Source: Desulfobacterales bacterium
Lineage (GTDB): Bacteria; Desulfobacterota; Desulfobacteria; Desulfobacterales; BuS5
NCBI GenBank assembly: GCA_020056865.1
Contig: JAGVGX010000064.1
Coordinates: 1-11,723 of the forward strand
DNA length: 11,723 nucleotides
Direction: 5' to 3'
Shown here: one piece after another, positions 1 to 6,890 of the stretch
How the letters are laid out: each line of letters starts with the position of its first letter
Position numbering within the stretch: the stretch's first letter is position 1
Position numbers and translations under genes: made by a program
The notes under the pieces: generated by a model
Databases searched by the model: none
Told to the model about the DNA's origin: nothing
Seen by the model: the letters and a program-made list of their open reading frames with translations, nothing else

Positions 1-1260
1 AACCTCATCTTCTTTCCAGAATATATAAGGATTGGAACGTGGTTCCATAACATGCTGAGGCATCGGTGGGATACCTGTTGCCTCCAGCAATTTCTGGAAG
101 CCCTGACGTTTGATTAATTCACCGAGACGTTCTCTGTTTTTTCCTTCTTCCATCCACCAGTCCCAAACGCTTTCAATAACTTCCTTAATTTCAGCATACG
201 GCTCTTCCGCTTTGACAAATGGGACAAGAAGAGAACCCATCTGTGCGCCGTCAACAATGGGAGCTTTGGCGCCTACAAGTATGGAAAGACCTCTGTCATT
301 GCCTATCCTCAGGGCTCTAGGCATTACATTAATGCAGTGCATACACCTTGTGCATTCTCTATTGTTAATTTCAAGCTTTCCGCCCTCATAGCGCATACAG
401 TTTGTTGGGCACAGACCAATAACTTCTTTTTGAATATCAAACGGACCCCAGTCACGACCTGCATGAGCGCCTGCATTAGGAGCAATTTCTCCACCTACAT
501 ACGCCTTAACAGCGTCCTTGTCTATACGGATATCATCTTTCCATGTGCCGATAAACGACATGTCCGAACGGGCAATGGAAGCGACACAGCAATTTGGACA
601 ACCGTCAAATTTAAACTTGAATTTGTATGGGAATGCAGGACGATGCAATTCATCCTGGTAGTCATTTGTCAAAGTATGGCAAAGGTTCTGAGTATCATAG
701 CATGCATACTCACAACGCGCCTGACCAATGCAGTCTGCCGGGGTCCTAAGATTTGATCCTGAACCGCCGAGATCCTGATTCATATTATGTGTCAATTCAT
801 AGAAAATTTCTTCAATCTGCGGTGTTGTCGTTCCTATAAGAATGATATCACCTGTGGAACCGTGCATGTTGGTTATGCCGCTTCCCCGCAGCTCCCAAAC
901 ATCGCACAAGTCTTTAAGAAATTTTGTATTATAAAATTTACCGGCTGGCTGATTAACGCGTACCGTATGAAAATGAGCAACGCCGGGGAACATGCCTGGC
1001 TGATCGCAGTATCTACCGATGACTCCGCCGCCGTAGCCAAAAACACCGACTATCCCACCATGTTTCCAGTGGGTTCTTCCATGCTTGTAAGAAAGCTCAA
1101 GAACACCCAAAAGATCATCAACCGCATCTACAGGGATTTGATAATCAATCCCTTTTTTATTTTTAGCTCTTGATTCAGCCTCCTGTTTCATGTCGGACAC
1201 AAAGCTTGGCCAAGGTCCGGATTCAAGCTGGTCCAACAAAGGAGTTTCATGTTTTGCCAT
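1..1260 (-). CDS. dsrA: Dissimilatory sulfite reductase alpha subunit, partial (C-terminus off left edge)
   Basis: DsrA forms the cytoplasmic DsrAB sulfite reductase, which with DsrC performs the terminal reduction of sulfite in sulfate respiration. The window holds 420 codons; the family is about 435 residues, so only a short tail is missing. The N-terminus MAKHETPLLDQLESGPWPSF is typical. Siroheme/[4Fe-4S] ligands are visible as C177 and C183 (DCIGQARC) and C221 and C225 (CPNCC). The inserted ferredoxin domain has C284, C288, C303, C306 and C309 (CTRCMHC). The segment THWKHGG (residues 63-69) is the region used for the classic dsrA PCR primer. The start is fixed by a GGAGGT ribosome site 6 nt upstream. 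dsrB is expected immediately downstream, outside the window. A strong promoter lies about 145 nt upstream. No frameshift or missing ligand is seen, so this looks like a functional reductive-type DsrA. Confidence 0.98.
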   Translation of the reverse strand, partial: MAKHETPLLDQLESGPWPSFVSDMKQEAESRAKNKKGIDYQIPVDAVDDLLGVLELSYKHGRTHWKHGGIVGVFGYGGGVIGRYCDQPGMFPGVAHFHTVRVNQPAGKFYNTKFLKDLCDVWELRGSGITNMHGSTGDIILIGTTTPQIEEIFYELTHNMNQDLGGSGSNLRTPADCIGQARCEYACYDTQNLCHTLTNDYQDELHRPAFPYKFKFKFDGCPNCCVASIARSDMSFIGTWKDDIRIDKDAVKAYVGGEIAPNAGAHAGRDWGPFDIQKEVIGLCPTNCMRYEGGKLEINNRECTRCMHCINVMPRALRIGNDRGLSILVGAKAPIVDGAQMGSLLVPFVKAEEPYAEIKEVIESVWDWWMEEGKNRERLGELIKRQGFQKLLEATGIPPMPQHVMEPRSNPYIFWKEDEV

Positions 1261-1266
1261 TATTAT

Positions 1267-1272
1267 ACCTCC
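1267..1272 (-). promoter_or_regulatory. Ribosome binding site of dsrA
   Basis: GGAGGT on the minus strand, 6 nt before the dsrA ATG at 1258-1260. It is a full anti-16S match and fixes the start. A second GGAGGT at 1323-1328 has no start codon at suitable spacing. Confidence 0.85.
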
Positions 1273-1403
1273 GTGAGTTTTTTAAATTTAACCTGTTCCG
1301 ACGAAATGGAATTGTAAAGGACACCTCCTCTCTATAATAATTTTTTACCAAAATTTATCTAAATATATTGAATCACATCTTGTAAGCATAGGTATGAAAA
1401 AGA

Positions 1404-1432
1404 AATATATTGTTATTGAGAACATTTGTCAA
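1404..1432 (-). promoter_or_regulatory. Sigma-70-type promoter for dsrA, with overlapping inverted repeat
   Basis: Minus strand: -35 TTGACA (1427-1432), a 17-bp spacer, and -10 TATATT (1404-1409), which is close to consensus. Transcription would begin near 1397 and give a leader of about 137 nt. An inverted repeat TATTGA-N9-TCAATA (1414-1434) covers the -35 box and much of the spacer, so it could be an operator; the regulator is unknown. The promoter lies in the 207-bp gap after the upstream gene, so dsrA can be transcribed without it. Confidence 0.6.
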
Positions 1433-1467
1433 TATGAAAAGTAAGGCTTTTCAGATACAAACACATT

Positions 1468-2661
1468 TTATCCGGTTTGATATATTGCGTTACAGACTGT
1501 TTCTGCATGCTCGTTAACATTCTGTGTGATCACATGAACATCACTTGAAAAAGGATTGTATGTATCGATAATTTCATGTATCAAACTGAATATGTTTTCT
1601 TTAGAAAAAGATGATATGTATTCTTGAAAACAAATATCAACCGGACAGGCGTTATTGCCAGGAAACGATTTTAATGCCAGGGCTTGTTTAAAACCTTTTA
1701 CCATGCCTTTTACCGCCATTGCATCTGACCAGACGATAGCACCTGTACCATCCAGCCTGTCGATTCGCATCCTTATTGACAAATTTAAAAAAAACAAAAG
1801 CAACGCTTCTAATGCCGAATCCATATCGAATTTAGTATCACCAACAGTGTCTGTTTTCTCTACCATTGAGGTATATTGTCTTGCGGTGATGAGCTTTACG
1901 CTTATTTTGCCGTTTTTTTGACTGACAACAAAATCTCCGGCACCATGATGCCAGGGAAAGATTTGTTCACATGTCTCAAGGTTATAGTAATACGTGAGAA
2001 TCATTGAAGCATGGCTATATAACTCTGTTGCTTGCTGGTCTGAAAGAACAAAATGGTCACTTTCAGAATCCCACACACAAATCTGGTTCCTATTATTTTT
2101 CAAATCCTTTGATATGTGAAACTCATTGTATCCTTCTAACCATTCTCCCAAAAACATATAAATTGCGTCACCGCTGTTGTTATCGCCAACTGTTCCATAA
2201 CCATATACAGCAGGAAGAAATGACATCGCAAAATTATTGTTCAACCTTTGCAACGTGTTGTATTCTTTTTCCATACCGGTTTTGCCGGATAAACAGGTTG
2301 CGACATTTAACACAAATCGAATGCGCTGATCGTTGACACAGGTTTCTATTCGGGAAGGATGGTAAAATGCGCCGTGTTTTTCCAAAAAAACGTCTATGTT
2401 TTTTATATGTTCCGGTTGAATTGTTGTTTTACAATATTGGGATGCAGCATCCGCAACCATTTTAAATCCATCTTTTTCCAAAAATGACCGAATCGCTTTA
2501 AAGTATTTTCCATAGGTAACATTTTTAGAATCATCAAGTTGTACGACATCACTTGACAAGCATCTGCCGGAAGGAAGATCGGCTTCCCATTGAAGGTCAC
2601 CGTCTTGAACGCGGTTACACCTGTTTGAAATAAAAAAATGAAAGCAAGTTTCACATGTCAT
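1468..2661 (-). CDS. Uncharacterised protein with possible kinase-like fold, upstream of dsrA
   Basis: 397 residues, no signal peptide or membrane segment, so probably cytoplasmic. I do not recognise a named family. The N-terminus has C3, C6, C15 and C34 (MTCETC...C...GRC), which could bind zinc or iron. The middle faintly resembles aminoglycoside-phosphotransferase/protein-kinase-like folds: FVLNVA (116-121) like beta-3, MEKEYNTLQRL (130-140) like helix C, LPAVYGYG (149-156), MFLGEWLEGY (169-178) like the hinge, and PWHHGAGDFVV (236-246) where a catalytic loop would sit, followed by VKLITARQY. The beta-3 lysine and a DFG-like motif are not evident, so it may be a pseudokinase or a different fold. 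It follows the TPR gene by 27 nt in the same orientation and is probably co-transcribed with it. No Shine-Dalgarno precedes its ATG. A role linked to sulfite reduction is inferred from position only. Confidence 0.8.
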   Translation of the reverse strand: MTCETCFHFFISNRCNRVQDGDLQWEADLPSGRCLSSDVVQLDDSKNVTYGKYFKAIRSFLEKDGFKMVADAASQYCKTTIQPEHIKNIDVFLEKHGAFYHPSRIETCVNDQRIRFVLNVATCLSGKTGMEKEYNTLQRLNNNFAMSFLPAVYGYGTVGDNNSGDAIYMFLGEWLEGYNEFHISKDLKNNRNQICVWDSESDHFVLSDQQATELYSHASMILTYYYNLETCEQIFPWHHGAGDFVVSQKNGKISVKLITARQYTSMVEKTDTVGDTKFDMDSALEALLLFFLNLSIRMRIDRLDGTGAIVWSDAMAVKGMVKGFKQALALKSFPGNNACPVDICFQEYISSFSKENIFSLIHEIIDTYNPFSSDVHVITQNVNEHAETVCNAIYQTG

Positions 2662-2688
2662 AAGGGCAGCAGAATCGTTTGATATATA

Positions 2689-3309
2689 TTACCGGTTTGT
2701 TTTTATTTCTTCAAGGATTTGAGGCGCAACATCATAGCCTAACTCAACAGCTTTATCACAATTTTGTGCAGCTTTATCGTACTCACCTTTTTCAAGATAA
2801 GCTATAGCCAGGTTATTATAAGCAATAGCAAATCCAGGTTCAATGCTAATTGCCTTAAGATTTGCCTGTATACTTTCATCGAGAAGCCCTTTCATTAAAT
2901 AGGCATTTGCCAGTGTAGTATATGCTTGTAGAAAATTGGAATTATATGCGATGGCTTTTTTAAGAGCGGCAATCGATGCATCAATGTTGCCTTTTTGAAG
3001 CTGGGCAAAACCTATATTACTATAACCCTCGGCAAATCCGGCTCTAACTTTAACAGATCTTTCATTAAAAGAAAGGCATCCATCTATATCCCCCCGTTGA
3101 AGACAGATCCCTCCAAGCTGAACATACGCTTCAGCCATAGTCGGACTGCATTCAACAGCCTGATGAAGTTCTTTTTCAGCCTCATCGTATTGCTTGAGTC
3201 CCATTAGTGCAACAGCAAGGTTATAATGAGACAGTCCGCATCCAGGGTTTGCTGCGATAGCAGATCGTTGCTGTGCTATATACTCCTTTGAATTTTTTGC
3301 TTTTTCCAT
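2689..3309 (-). CDS. Tetratricopeptide (TPR) repeat protein
   Basis: 206 residues made almost wholly of TPR units with 34-residue periodicity. The units begin near residues 26 (LSHYNLAVAL), 60 (EAYVQLGGIC), 94 (EGYSNIGFAQ), 128 (QAYTTLANAY) and 162 (IAYNNLAIAY), giving five repeats and a short C-terminal helix. TPRs are protein-protein interaction scaffolds; there is no signal peptide, so it is probably cytoplasmic. The start MEKAKNSKEY is chosen because CAAGGT lies 9 nt upstream (3319-3324). A longer reading from 3432 adds 41 residues of low-complexity character without a ribosome site and would begin upstream of a plausible promoter. It is the first gene of a leftward group with the uncharacterised 397-residue protein and then dsrA. 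Its binding partner cannot be read from sequence. Confidence 0.88.
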   Translation of the reverse strand: MEKAKNSKEYIAQQRSAIAANPGCGLSHYNLAVALMGLKQYDEAEKELHQAVECSPTMAEAYVQLGGICLQRGDIDGCLSFNERSVKVRAGFAEGYSNIGFAQLQKGNIDASIAALKKAIAYNSNFLQAYTTLANAYLMKGLLDESIQANLKAISIEPGFAIAYNNLAIAYLEKGEYDKAAQNCDKAVELGYDVAPQILEEIKTNR

Positions 3310-3388
3310 AATAATATTACCTTGAAATTTAACGTTTGTTTTTTTTAAATTCTCATCGTGCAGTCTGCAATGTGTCGTTTTTATAATT

Positions 3389-3417
3389 ATTATATTAACA
3401 TGATTTCTGCAAGAAAA
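3389..3417 (-). promoter_or_regulatory. Possible promoter for the TPR gene
   Basis: Minus strand: perfect -10 TATAAT (3389-3394), 17-bp spacer, poor -35 TTTTCT (3412-3417). Transcription would begin near 3382, about 73 nt before the chosen ATG. The region is very AT-rich, so chance matches are likely. The rest of the divergent gap up to the aldolase gene at 3655 shows no gene and no convincing plus-strand promoter. Confidence 0.3.
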
Positions 3418-3644
3418 CTTTTTCCTTGACATGAGGCCTGATTGTATGAGTTATTTTTAAATAAAACAAATGATATGTGTTAATCAAGACAATTCTCCAG
3501 CTTATTTTATAAATCATTGCTGAAGCAACCGATATACGTTTCCAATGCTTCAACCCTCTTTTTTATAAACAGCTTTTTTTAAAGATTGCAAAATGTGTCA
3601 GTTAACCATACTTAGATATTACGCCATAGACATTACTTGGATTT

Positions 3645-3650
3645 GGGAGG
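3645..3650 (+). promoter_or_regulatory. Ribosome binding site of the dapA-like gene
   Basis: GGGAGG followed by AAAT and then ATG at 3655. It decides the start: an in-frame TTG at 3637 would put this site inside the coding region. Confidence 0.8.
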
Positions 3651-3654
3651 AAAT

Positions 3655-4692
3655 ATGATTTCAGGATGCTATACCGCTCTGGTTACGCCGTTTAAAGATA
3701 ACGGTGTTGATTATGTAGGCCTTGAGAATCTGATAGATTTTCAGATTGAAAATAATATTACAGGGATTTTGGCCGTAGGCACTACAGGCGAAAGCCCAAC
3801 GCTGTCATGGGAAGAACATAACCGGGTTATTGAAGACGTTGCTGAAAAATCAAAAAACCGTTGTCTTTGCATTGCAGGCACGGGAAGCAATAACACTCGT
3901 GAAGCGATTGCGGCAACACAGCATGCAGTTGATGCACGTGTTGATGCTGTATTGCTGGTAGATCCATACTATAATGGCCCCAGCTCCCTTGAAATCCGCA
4001 AAGAATATATAGAGCCTGTTGCCGAGGCTTTTCCCGACATACAGGTGATTCCATATATAATACCAGGCAGAACAGGCACTCAGCTTCTTCCTGAAGATGT
4101 GGCCTTGCTGTGCAGAAAACATAAAAATATCAATGCCGTAAAAGAAGCAACAGGCAATATTGAAAATATGAGACGCACAAGACAATGTTCCGGGCCCGAT
4201 TTGACCATACTTTCCGGTGATGACGCAATGATTTTTGACATGATGACAGATGCAAAAATAAACGCATCCGGTGTGATTTCGGTGTTATCCAATATAGCAC
4301 CGAAAGCCTTATCTGAACTGGTTGATTGCATTGAAAAAGGCGAGCATGAAAAAGCTGCAAAGCTAAAGGATGCGCTTGCACCTCTTTTTGATCTGGTCAC
4401 TGTTACAACCATGGAAAATACGCCTTATGGACAGGTTGTGTGCAAAGCCAGGAACCCTTTGGCAGTTAAAACACTTATGTCTATCCTTGGGATGCCTTCC
4501 GGAGGGTGCAGGAAACCATTGGGCAAAATGACGGAAAACGGAGTCGAAAAAGTACTTGCTGCGGTAAAAAAAGTTCACAAAGATCATCCTGAGATATTAA
4601 AACCTGTTGAAAACTTTTTTAAGGTCAACATTGAAGAACGCATTCACACCCCGTCTATCTGGGAAAATCTATTCTATGCGTCCTATACGTAG
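3655..4692 (+). CDS. dapA: 4-hydroxy-tetrahydrodipicolinate synthase family (DapA/NAL) aldolase
   Basis: Class I aldolase of the DHDPS/N-acetylneuraminate lyase family. DapA condenses pyruvate with aspartate semialdehyde in lysine and diaminopimelate synthesis, in the cytoplasm. Visible signatures are VGTTGESPTL with T43 and T44, the DPYYNGPSS segment (103-111), Y134 and R139 in PYIIPGRT, the Schiff-base lysine K163 in AVKEATGN, and GVISVLSNIAP. The active-site tyrosine and arginine are present, but the usual YNVPGRT reads YIIPGRT here. The protein is 345 residues against about 292 for E. coli DapA; the extra length is a C-terminal extension of roughly 45-50 residues. It is a lone plus-strand gene between two leftward units. 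Lysine synthesis is the best call, but another pyruvate-dependent aldolase of the family is possible. Confidence 0.85.
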   Translation: MISGCYTALVTPFKDNGVDYVGLENLIDFQIENNITGILAVGTTGESPTLSWEEHNRVIEDVAEKSKNRCLCIAGTGSNNTREAIAATQHAVDARVDAVLLVDPYYNGPSSLEIRKEYIEPVAEAFPDIQVIPYIIPGRTGTQLLPEDVALLCRKHKNINAVKEATGNIENMRRTRQCSGPDLTILSGDDAMIFDMMTDAKINASGVISVLSNIAPKALSELVDCIEKGEHEKAAKLKDALAPLFDLVTVTTMENTPYGQVVCKARNPLAVKTLMSILGMPSGGCRKPLGKMTENGVEKVLAAVKKVHKDHPEILKPVENFFKVNIEERIHTPSIWENLFYASYT

Positions 4693-4729
4693 GCACAATA
4701 CAGGCCTGATCATACAGATATCAGCACCA

Positions 4730-4760
4730 GATGATAAACAAGCAGCATTTAATTATCATC
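4730..4760. repeat. Inverted repeat between convergent genes, possible weak terminator
   Basis: GATGATAA (4730-4737) and TTATCATC (4753-4760) form an 8-bp perfect stem with a 15-nt loop. It sits in the 56-bp gap between the aldolase stop and the convergent FMN_bind gene, whose last codons it overlaps. The stem is AT-rich and followed only by a short T run, so termination is uncertain. Confidence 0.3.
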
Positions 4761-5285
4761 ACGGATTTTCTGATCCACATGATGATCAAGAAACAAGGCC
4801 AGTTGTGCAAGTTTAGCTACAGCCACAGATGACATTGTAGCACCGGATATGGCGTCGATTTTATGGCTGAGCCTGTATGTTTCATCCAAAGCGACTTCCT
4901 TAAACTGATCCGTGAAAAAGCTGTACATAACTTGTCTGCTTCGATGATCAGGGTTGAAAAGTATTTTTACATCTTCAATTTTTGATTGTTTGATTACAAT
5001 ACCAACTGTGATGCGTTTATTTTTTCCTGTTTCACTGAGAATCCAGGCGGTTTGTTTTTTCAGTTTCCAGTATTTAATCCTTATTCCTTGATAATCGTGA
5101 TTCAGTATGTTTTTTACTTCGGGCCGCAACCTTTTTGTTATCCATATGTAATCAGGTTCAGGACAGTCACCTAAAAAAACGCTATTTAAAAAAGCTTCTG
5201 TGGCTTGATCCGCAGTGCTTTCGACACATAGTGCTCCAGAAGCCATCAAAAGGCTGCATATCACAAAAAATAATATGTGTTTCAT
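4749..5285 (-). CDS. Secreted FMN-binding domain protein
   Basis: 178 residues from the chosen start. The N-terminus MKHILFFVICSLLMASGALC is a signal peptide (one lysine, hydrophobic core, small residues). A lipobox is poor because the residue before C is L, so a soluble periplasmic product is more likely than a lipoprotein. The C-terminal part carries DAISGATMSS, the flavinylation motif of FMN_bind domains (as in NqrC and RnfG); the acceptor would be T150 (T168 if read from 5339). In this family ApbE attaches FMN covalently to that threonine. No ApbE is in the window. The start is uncertain: in-frame ATGs at 5339 and 5309 also lack a good ribosome site, and the one at 5339 lies inside a long inverted repeat. 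It follows the porin gene in the same direction. A role in extracytoplasmic electron transfer is family-based inference. Confidence 0.8.
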   Translation of the reverse strand: MKHILFFVICSLLMASGALCVESTADQATEAFLNSVFLGDCPEPDYIWITKRLRPEVKNILNHDYQGIRIKYWKLKKQTAWILSETGKNKRITVGIVIKQSKIEDVKILFNPDHRSRQVMYSFFTDQFKEVALDETYRLSHKIDAISGATMSSVAVAKLAQLALFLDHHVDQKIRDDN

Positions 5286-5334
5286 GCCATGTTGAATATA
5301 AAAATACATAATTTTTCTAAGTGTTCTTTCCCCT

Positions 5335-5389
5335 TTCATATAGAAGGTTTTTTTACAGCAAGTTTACCGCAAAAAATCTTCTATATGAA
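5335..5389. repeat. Long inverted repeat between porin and FMN_bind genes
   Basis: Two 19-nt arms, 5335-5353 and 5371-5389, are complementary apart from one position, around a 17-nt loop. The outer 12 bp (TTCATATAGAAG / CTTCTATATGAA) are perfect; the inner part is a T6/A6 pair. Each outer arm is itself nearly palindromic (TTC-N5-GAA). No T run follows on the minus strand, so it is not a standard intrinsic terminator. It could be a transcript-stabilising hairpin, an attenuator, or paired operator sites. Confidence 0.6.
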
Positions 5390-5422
5390 TTTACAGCCAT
5401 GATGAGCTTTTTGAGTATATAA

Positions 5423-6649
5423 CTAAAATTGATACCCTATCCCAAGATTAAAACCGTTTTGTTCCATTCGGTCATCATTATCCTGATACTGATAGTCTGC
5501 TTTAATAACAACATCAGGATGGGGCCAGTAATTAACGCCAACATCCCACTGCTGCTTACCGCTTTTAGAATTGTTTCCCTCCTGGTTATCCCACTCGTTG
5601 AAACGGGCAAAAACGCCTAACTGGGGCGTAATTTTAAAAGAAGGTTCAATATAATACCCCACCTGCCTGTCTGCACCAACTGCTTTCGGGCCAGATCCGT
5701 TAAGATGCCACAAGGCGTAAAGTGTTTTAAGAGAGAATAGACCATGGTTGAGGACCGCATGTGCCTCATATAATTGAGCGCCCCCTGCACGTGAATCTTC
5801 GCTCTGGGAGATATCTTCCTGATACTGGTATGTCGCACCAATGGTTAGGCCTTTAAAGCCTGACCATATCAATCTGGTGGTGGCAGCCATATCTTTTGAG
5901 CGTGCTTCTGACACTTTGTTCCGGCCTTTTCTGATATTGTATTTATCTCCAGCAGTGGTTTCCAAGCCTGAATGAATGTATACATCATAGTTTAAAGATG
6001 GATTGATTTCACCTGAAATACCCGCGCCACCTTCCCACCATGTTGTTGGGATAATATTTTTTTCCACAGGGTTTCGTTCAACCCCATAAAATGTTGGAGG
6101 CTCATGAACGTCATTTAATATGCCAACAGGAACAAGAAACAACCCGGCGGTTGCATTCAAACGATCATTTACTTTAAAATTGATATATGCCTGTTCAAGT
6201 TCAATTTCTCCATTCTGGTCATCTCCTGCGACGCTGTGTTCCAGTTCAATTTCAGAAAAAAAACTTATTTTGTCGTTGAAATCGTGACCGAAAAAAAGAA
6301 CAAAACGATGGAAATCTATTTCATCTTTATCTTCAGCGCCACTTTCACCATCAAGGTTGTTGTAGTGCATTTCGCCGTAACCACCTACATGGGTTTTGTC
6401 AAACCATAAGGATACTTTATCGGCAGCTGTGTTCATCTGGTTCGCGTTTTTAGAAACAGCTTCCAAAGCTTCTGCCGCGGTATTTAGCTTTTCATCTGTT
6501 TCTCCTAATTTCATCTTAAGCCCGGTGTTTTCTTGTTCCAGTTTCTCTATTCGTTTCTCAAGGTCTTCTAACGTCAACGCCTGAGCATATTCAACCATTC
6601 CAAAGCTACAAATCATTAAAATTGCAACAACAATTTTTTTAAGACACAT
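5423..6649 (-). CDS. Outer-membrane porin with N-terminal coiled coil
   Basis: 408 residues. The order is signal peptide (1 to about 24, ending YAQA), a heptad coiled-coil segment LEDLEKRIEKLEQENTGL continuing to about residue 75, then an antiparallel beta-barrel with alternating hydrophobic/polar strands, ending in GIGYQF with the C-terminal phenylalanine needed for BAM insertion. The conserved-looking NPVEKNIIPTTWWEGGAGISG part and the EIELEQAYINFKV strand resemble OprO/OprP-like and LbtU-like porins, with the coiled coil reminiscent of trimeric porins such as OprO or of SlpA-like anchoring. The substrate cannot be told from sequence. AAGGAG lies 8 nt upstream (6658-6663). The FMN_bind gene follows in the same direction. 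A promoter with an overlapping palindrome sits about 120-155 nt upstream, suggesting regulated expression. Confidence 0.85.
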   Translation of the reverse strand: MCLKKIVVAILMICSFGMVEYAQALTLEDLEKRIEKLEQENTGLKMKLGETDEKLNTAAEALEAVSKNANQMNTAADKVSLWFDKTHVGGYGEMHYNNLDGESGAEDKDEIDFHRFVLFFGHDFNDKISFFSEIELEHSVAGDDQNGEIELEQAYINFKVNDRLNATAGLFLVPVGILNDVHEPPTFYGVERNPVEKNIIPTTWWEGGAGISGEINPSLNYDVYIHSGLETTAGDKYNIRKGRNKVSEARSKDMAATTRLIWSGFKGLTIGATYQYQEDISQSEDSRAGGAQLYEAHAVLNHGLFSLKTLYALWHLNGSGPKAVGADRQVGYYIEPSFKITPQLGVFARFNEWDNQEGNNSKSGKQQWDVGVNYWPHPDVVIKADYQYQDNDDRMEQNGFNLGIGYQF

Positions 6650-6764
6650 TCTTATATCTCCTTTTACCAGTTTTTATTTACAGATGATTACCAAATAAGT
6701 TTTTTAAAAAAATAACAACTGTTTGGCAATAAGACTATTGCAAGCAAGCTAAGCGTTGGGCATG

Positions 6765-6796
6765 CTTAAAATGTTTAGTATCTCAAACATTTTAAG
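6765..6796. repeat. Perfect 12-bp inverted repeat, candidate operator of the porin gene
   Basis: CTTAAAATGTTT (6765-6776) and AAACATTTTAAG (6785-6796) are exact reverse complements around the 8-nt loop AGTATCTC. On the minus strand the repeat covers the spacer and -10 region of a promoter whose -35 is TTGACA at 6798-6803. This placement fits repressor binding better than termination, since no T run follows on the minus strand. Confidence 0.6.
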
Positions 6797-6803
6797 GTGT
6801 CAA
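6777..6803 (-). promoter_or_regulatory. Candidate promoter of the porin gene
   Basis: Minus strand: perfect -35 TTGACA (6798-6803) with a weak -10, either TACTAA at 17 bp or GATACT (6777-6782) at 15 bp. The leader to the porin ATG would be about 120 nt. The weak -10 and the palindrome over it suggest an activator- or repressor-controlled promoter. Confidence 0.4.
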
Positions 6804-6832
6804 CTAAAATTTTTGTGTAACTAAACATATAT

Positions 6833-6848
6833 AAACTTTTAAAAGTTT
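6833..6848. repeat. 16-bp perfect palindrome upstream of the porin promoter
   Basis: AAACTTTTAAAAGTTT reads identically on both strands. It lies about 30 bp upstream of the porin -35 box, where an activator site would sit. Its low complexity makes chance a real alternative. Confidence 0.4.
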
Positions 6849-6890
6849 TGTTTTGTCCCGTAGTTTCTTGTCTGGAAGAGATGCCCTCCA

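Noticed and set aside
110..1173. Three plus-strand open frames (110-391, 337-756, 787-1173)
   Set aside because: They lie antisense to dsrA, whose minus-strand reading is unmistakable.
3310..3432. Longer N-terminus for the TPR protein starting at 3432
   Set aside because: No ribosome site, low-complexity residues unlike TPR, and it begins upstream of a TATAAT-containing promoter candidate; the ATG at 3309 has CAAGGT at good spacing.
3637..3654. TTG start for the aldolase at 3637
   Set aside because: The GGGAGG ribosome site would then be inside the gene; the ATG at 3655 matches the usual family N-terminus.
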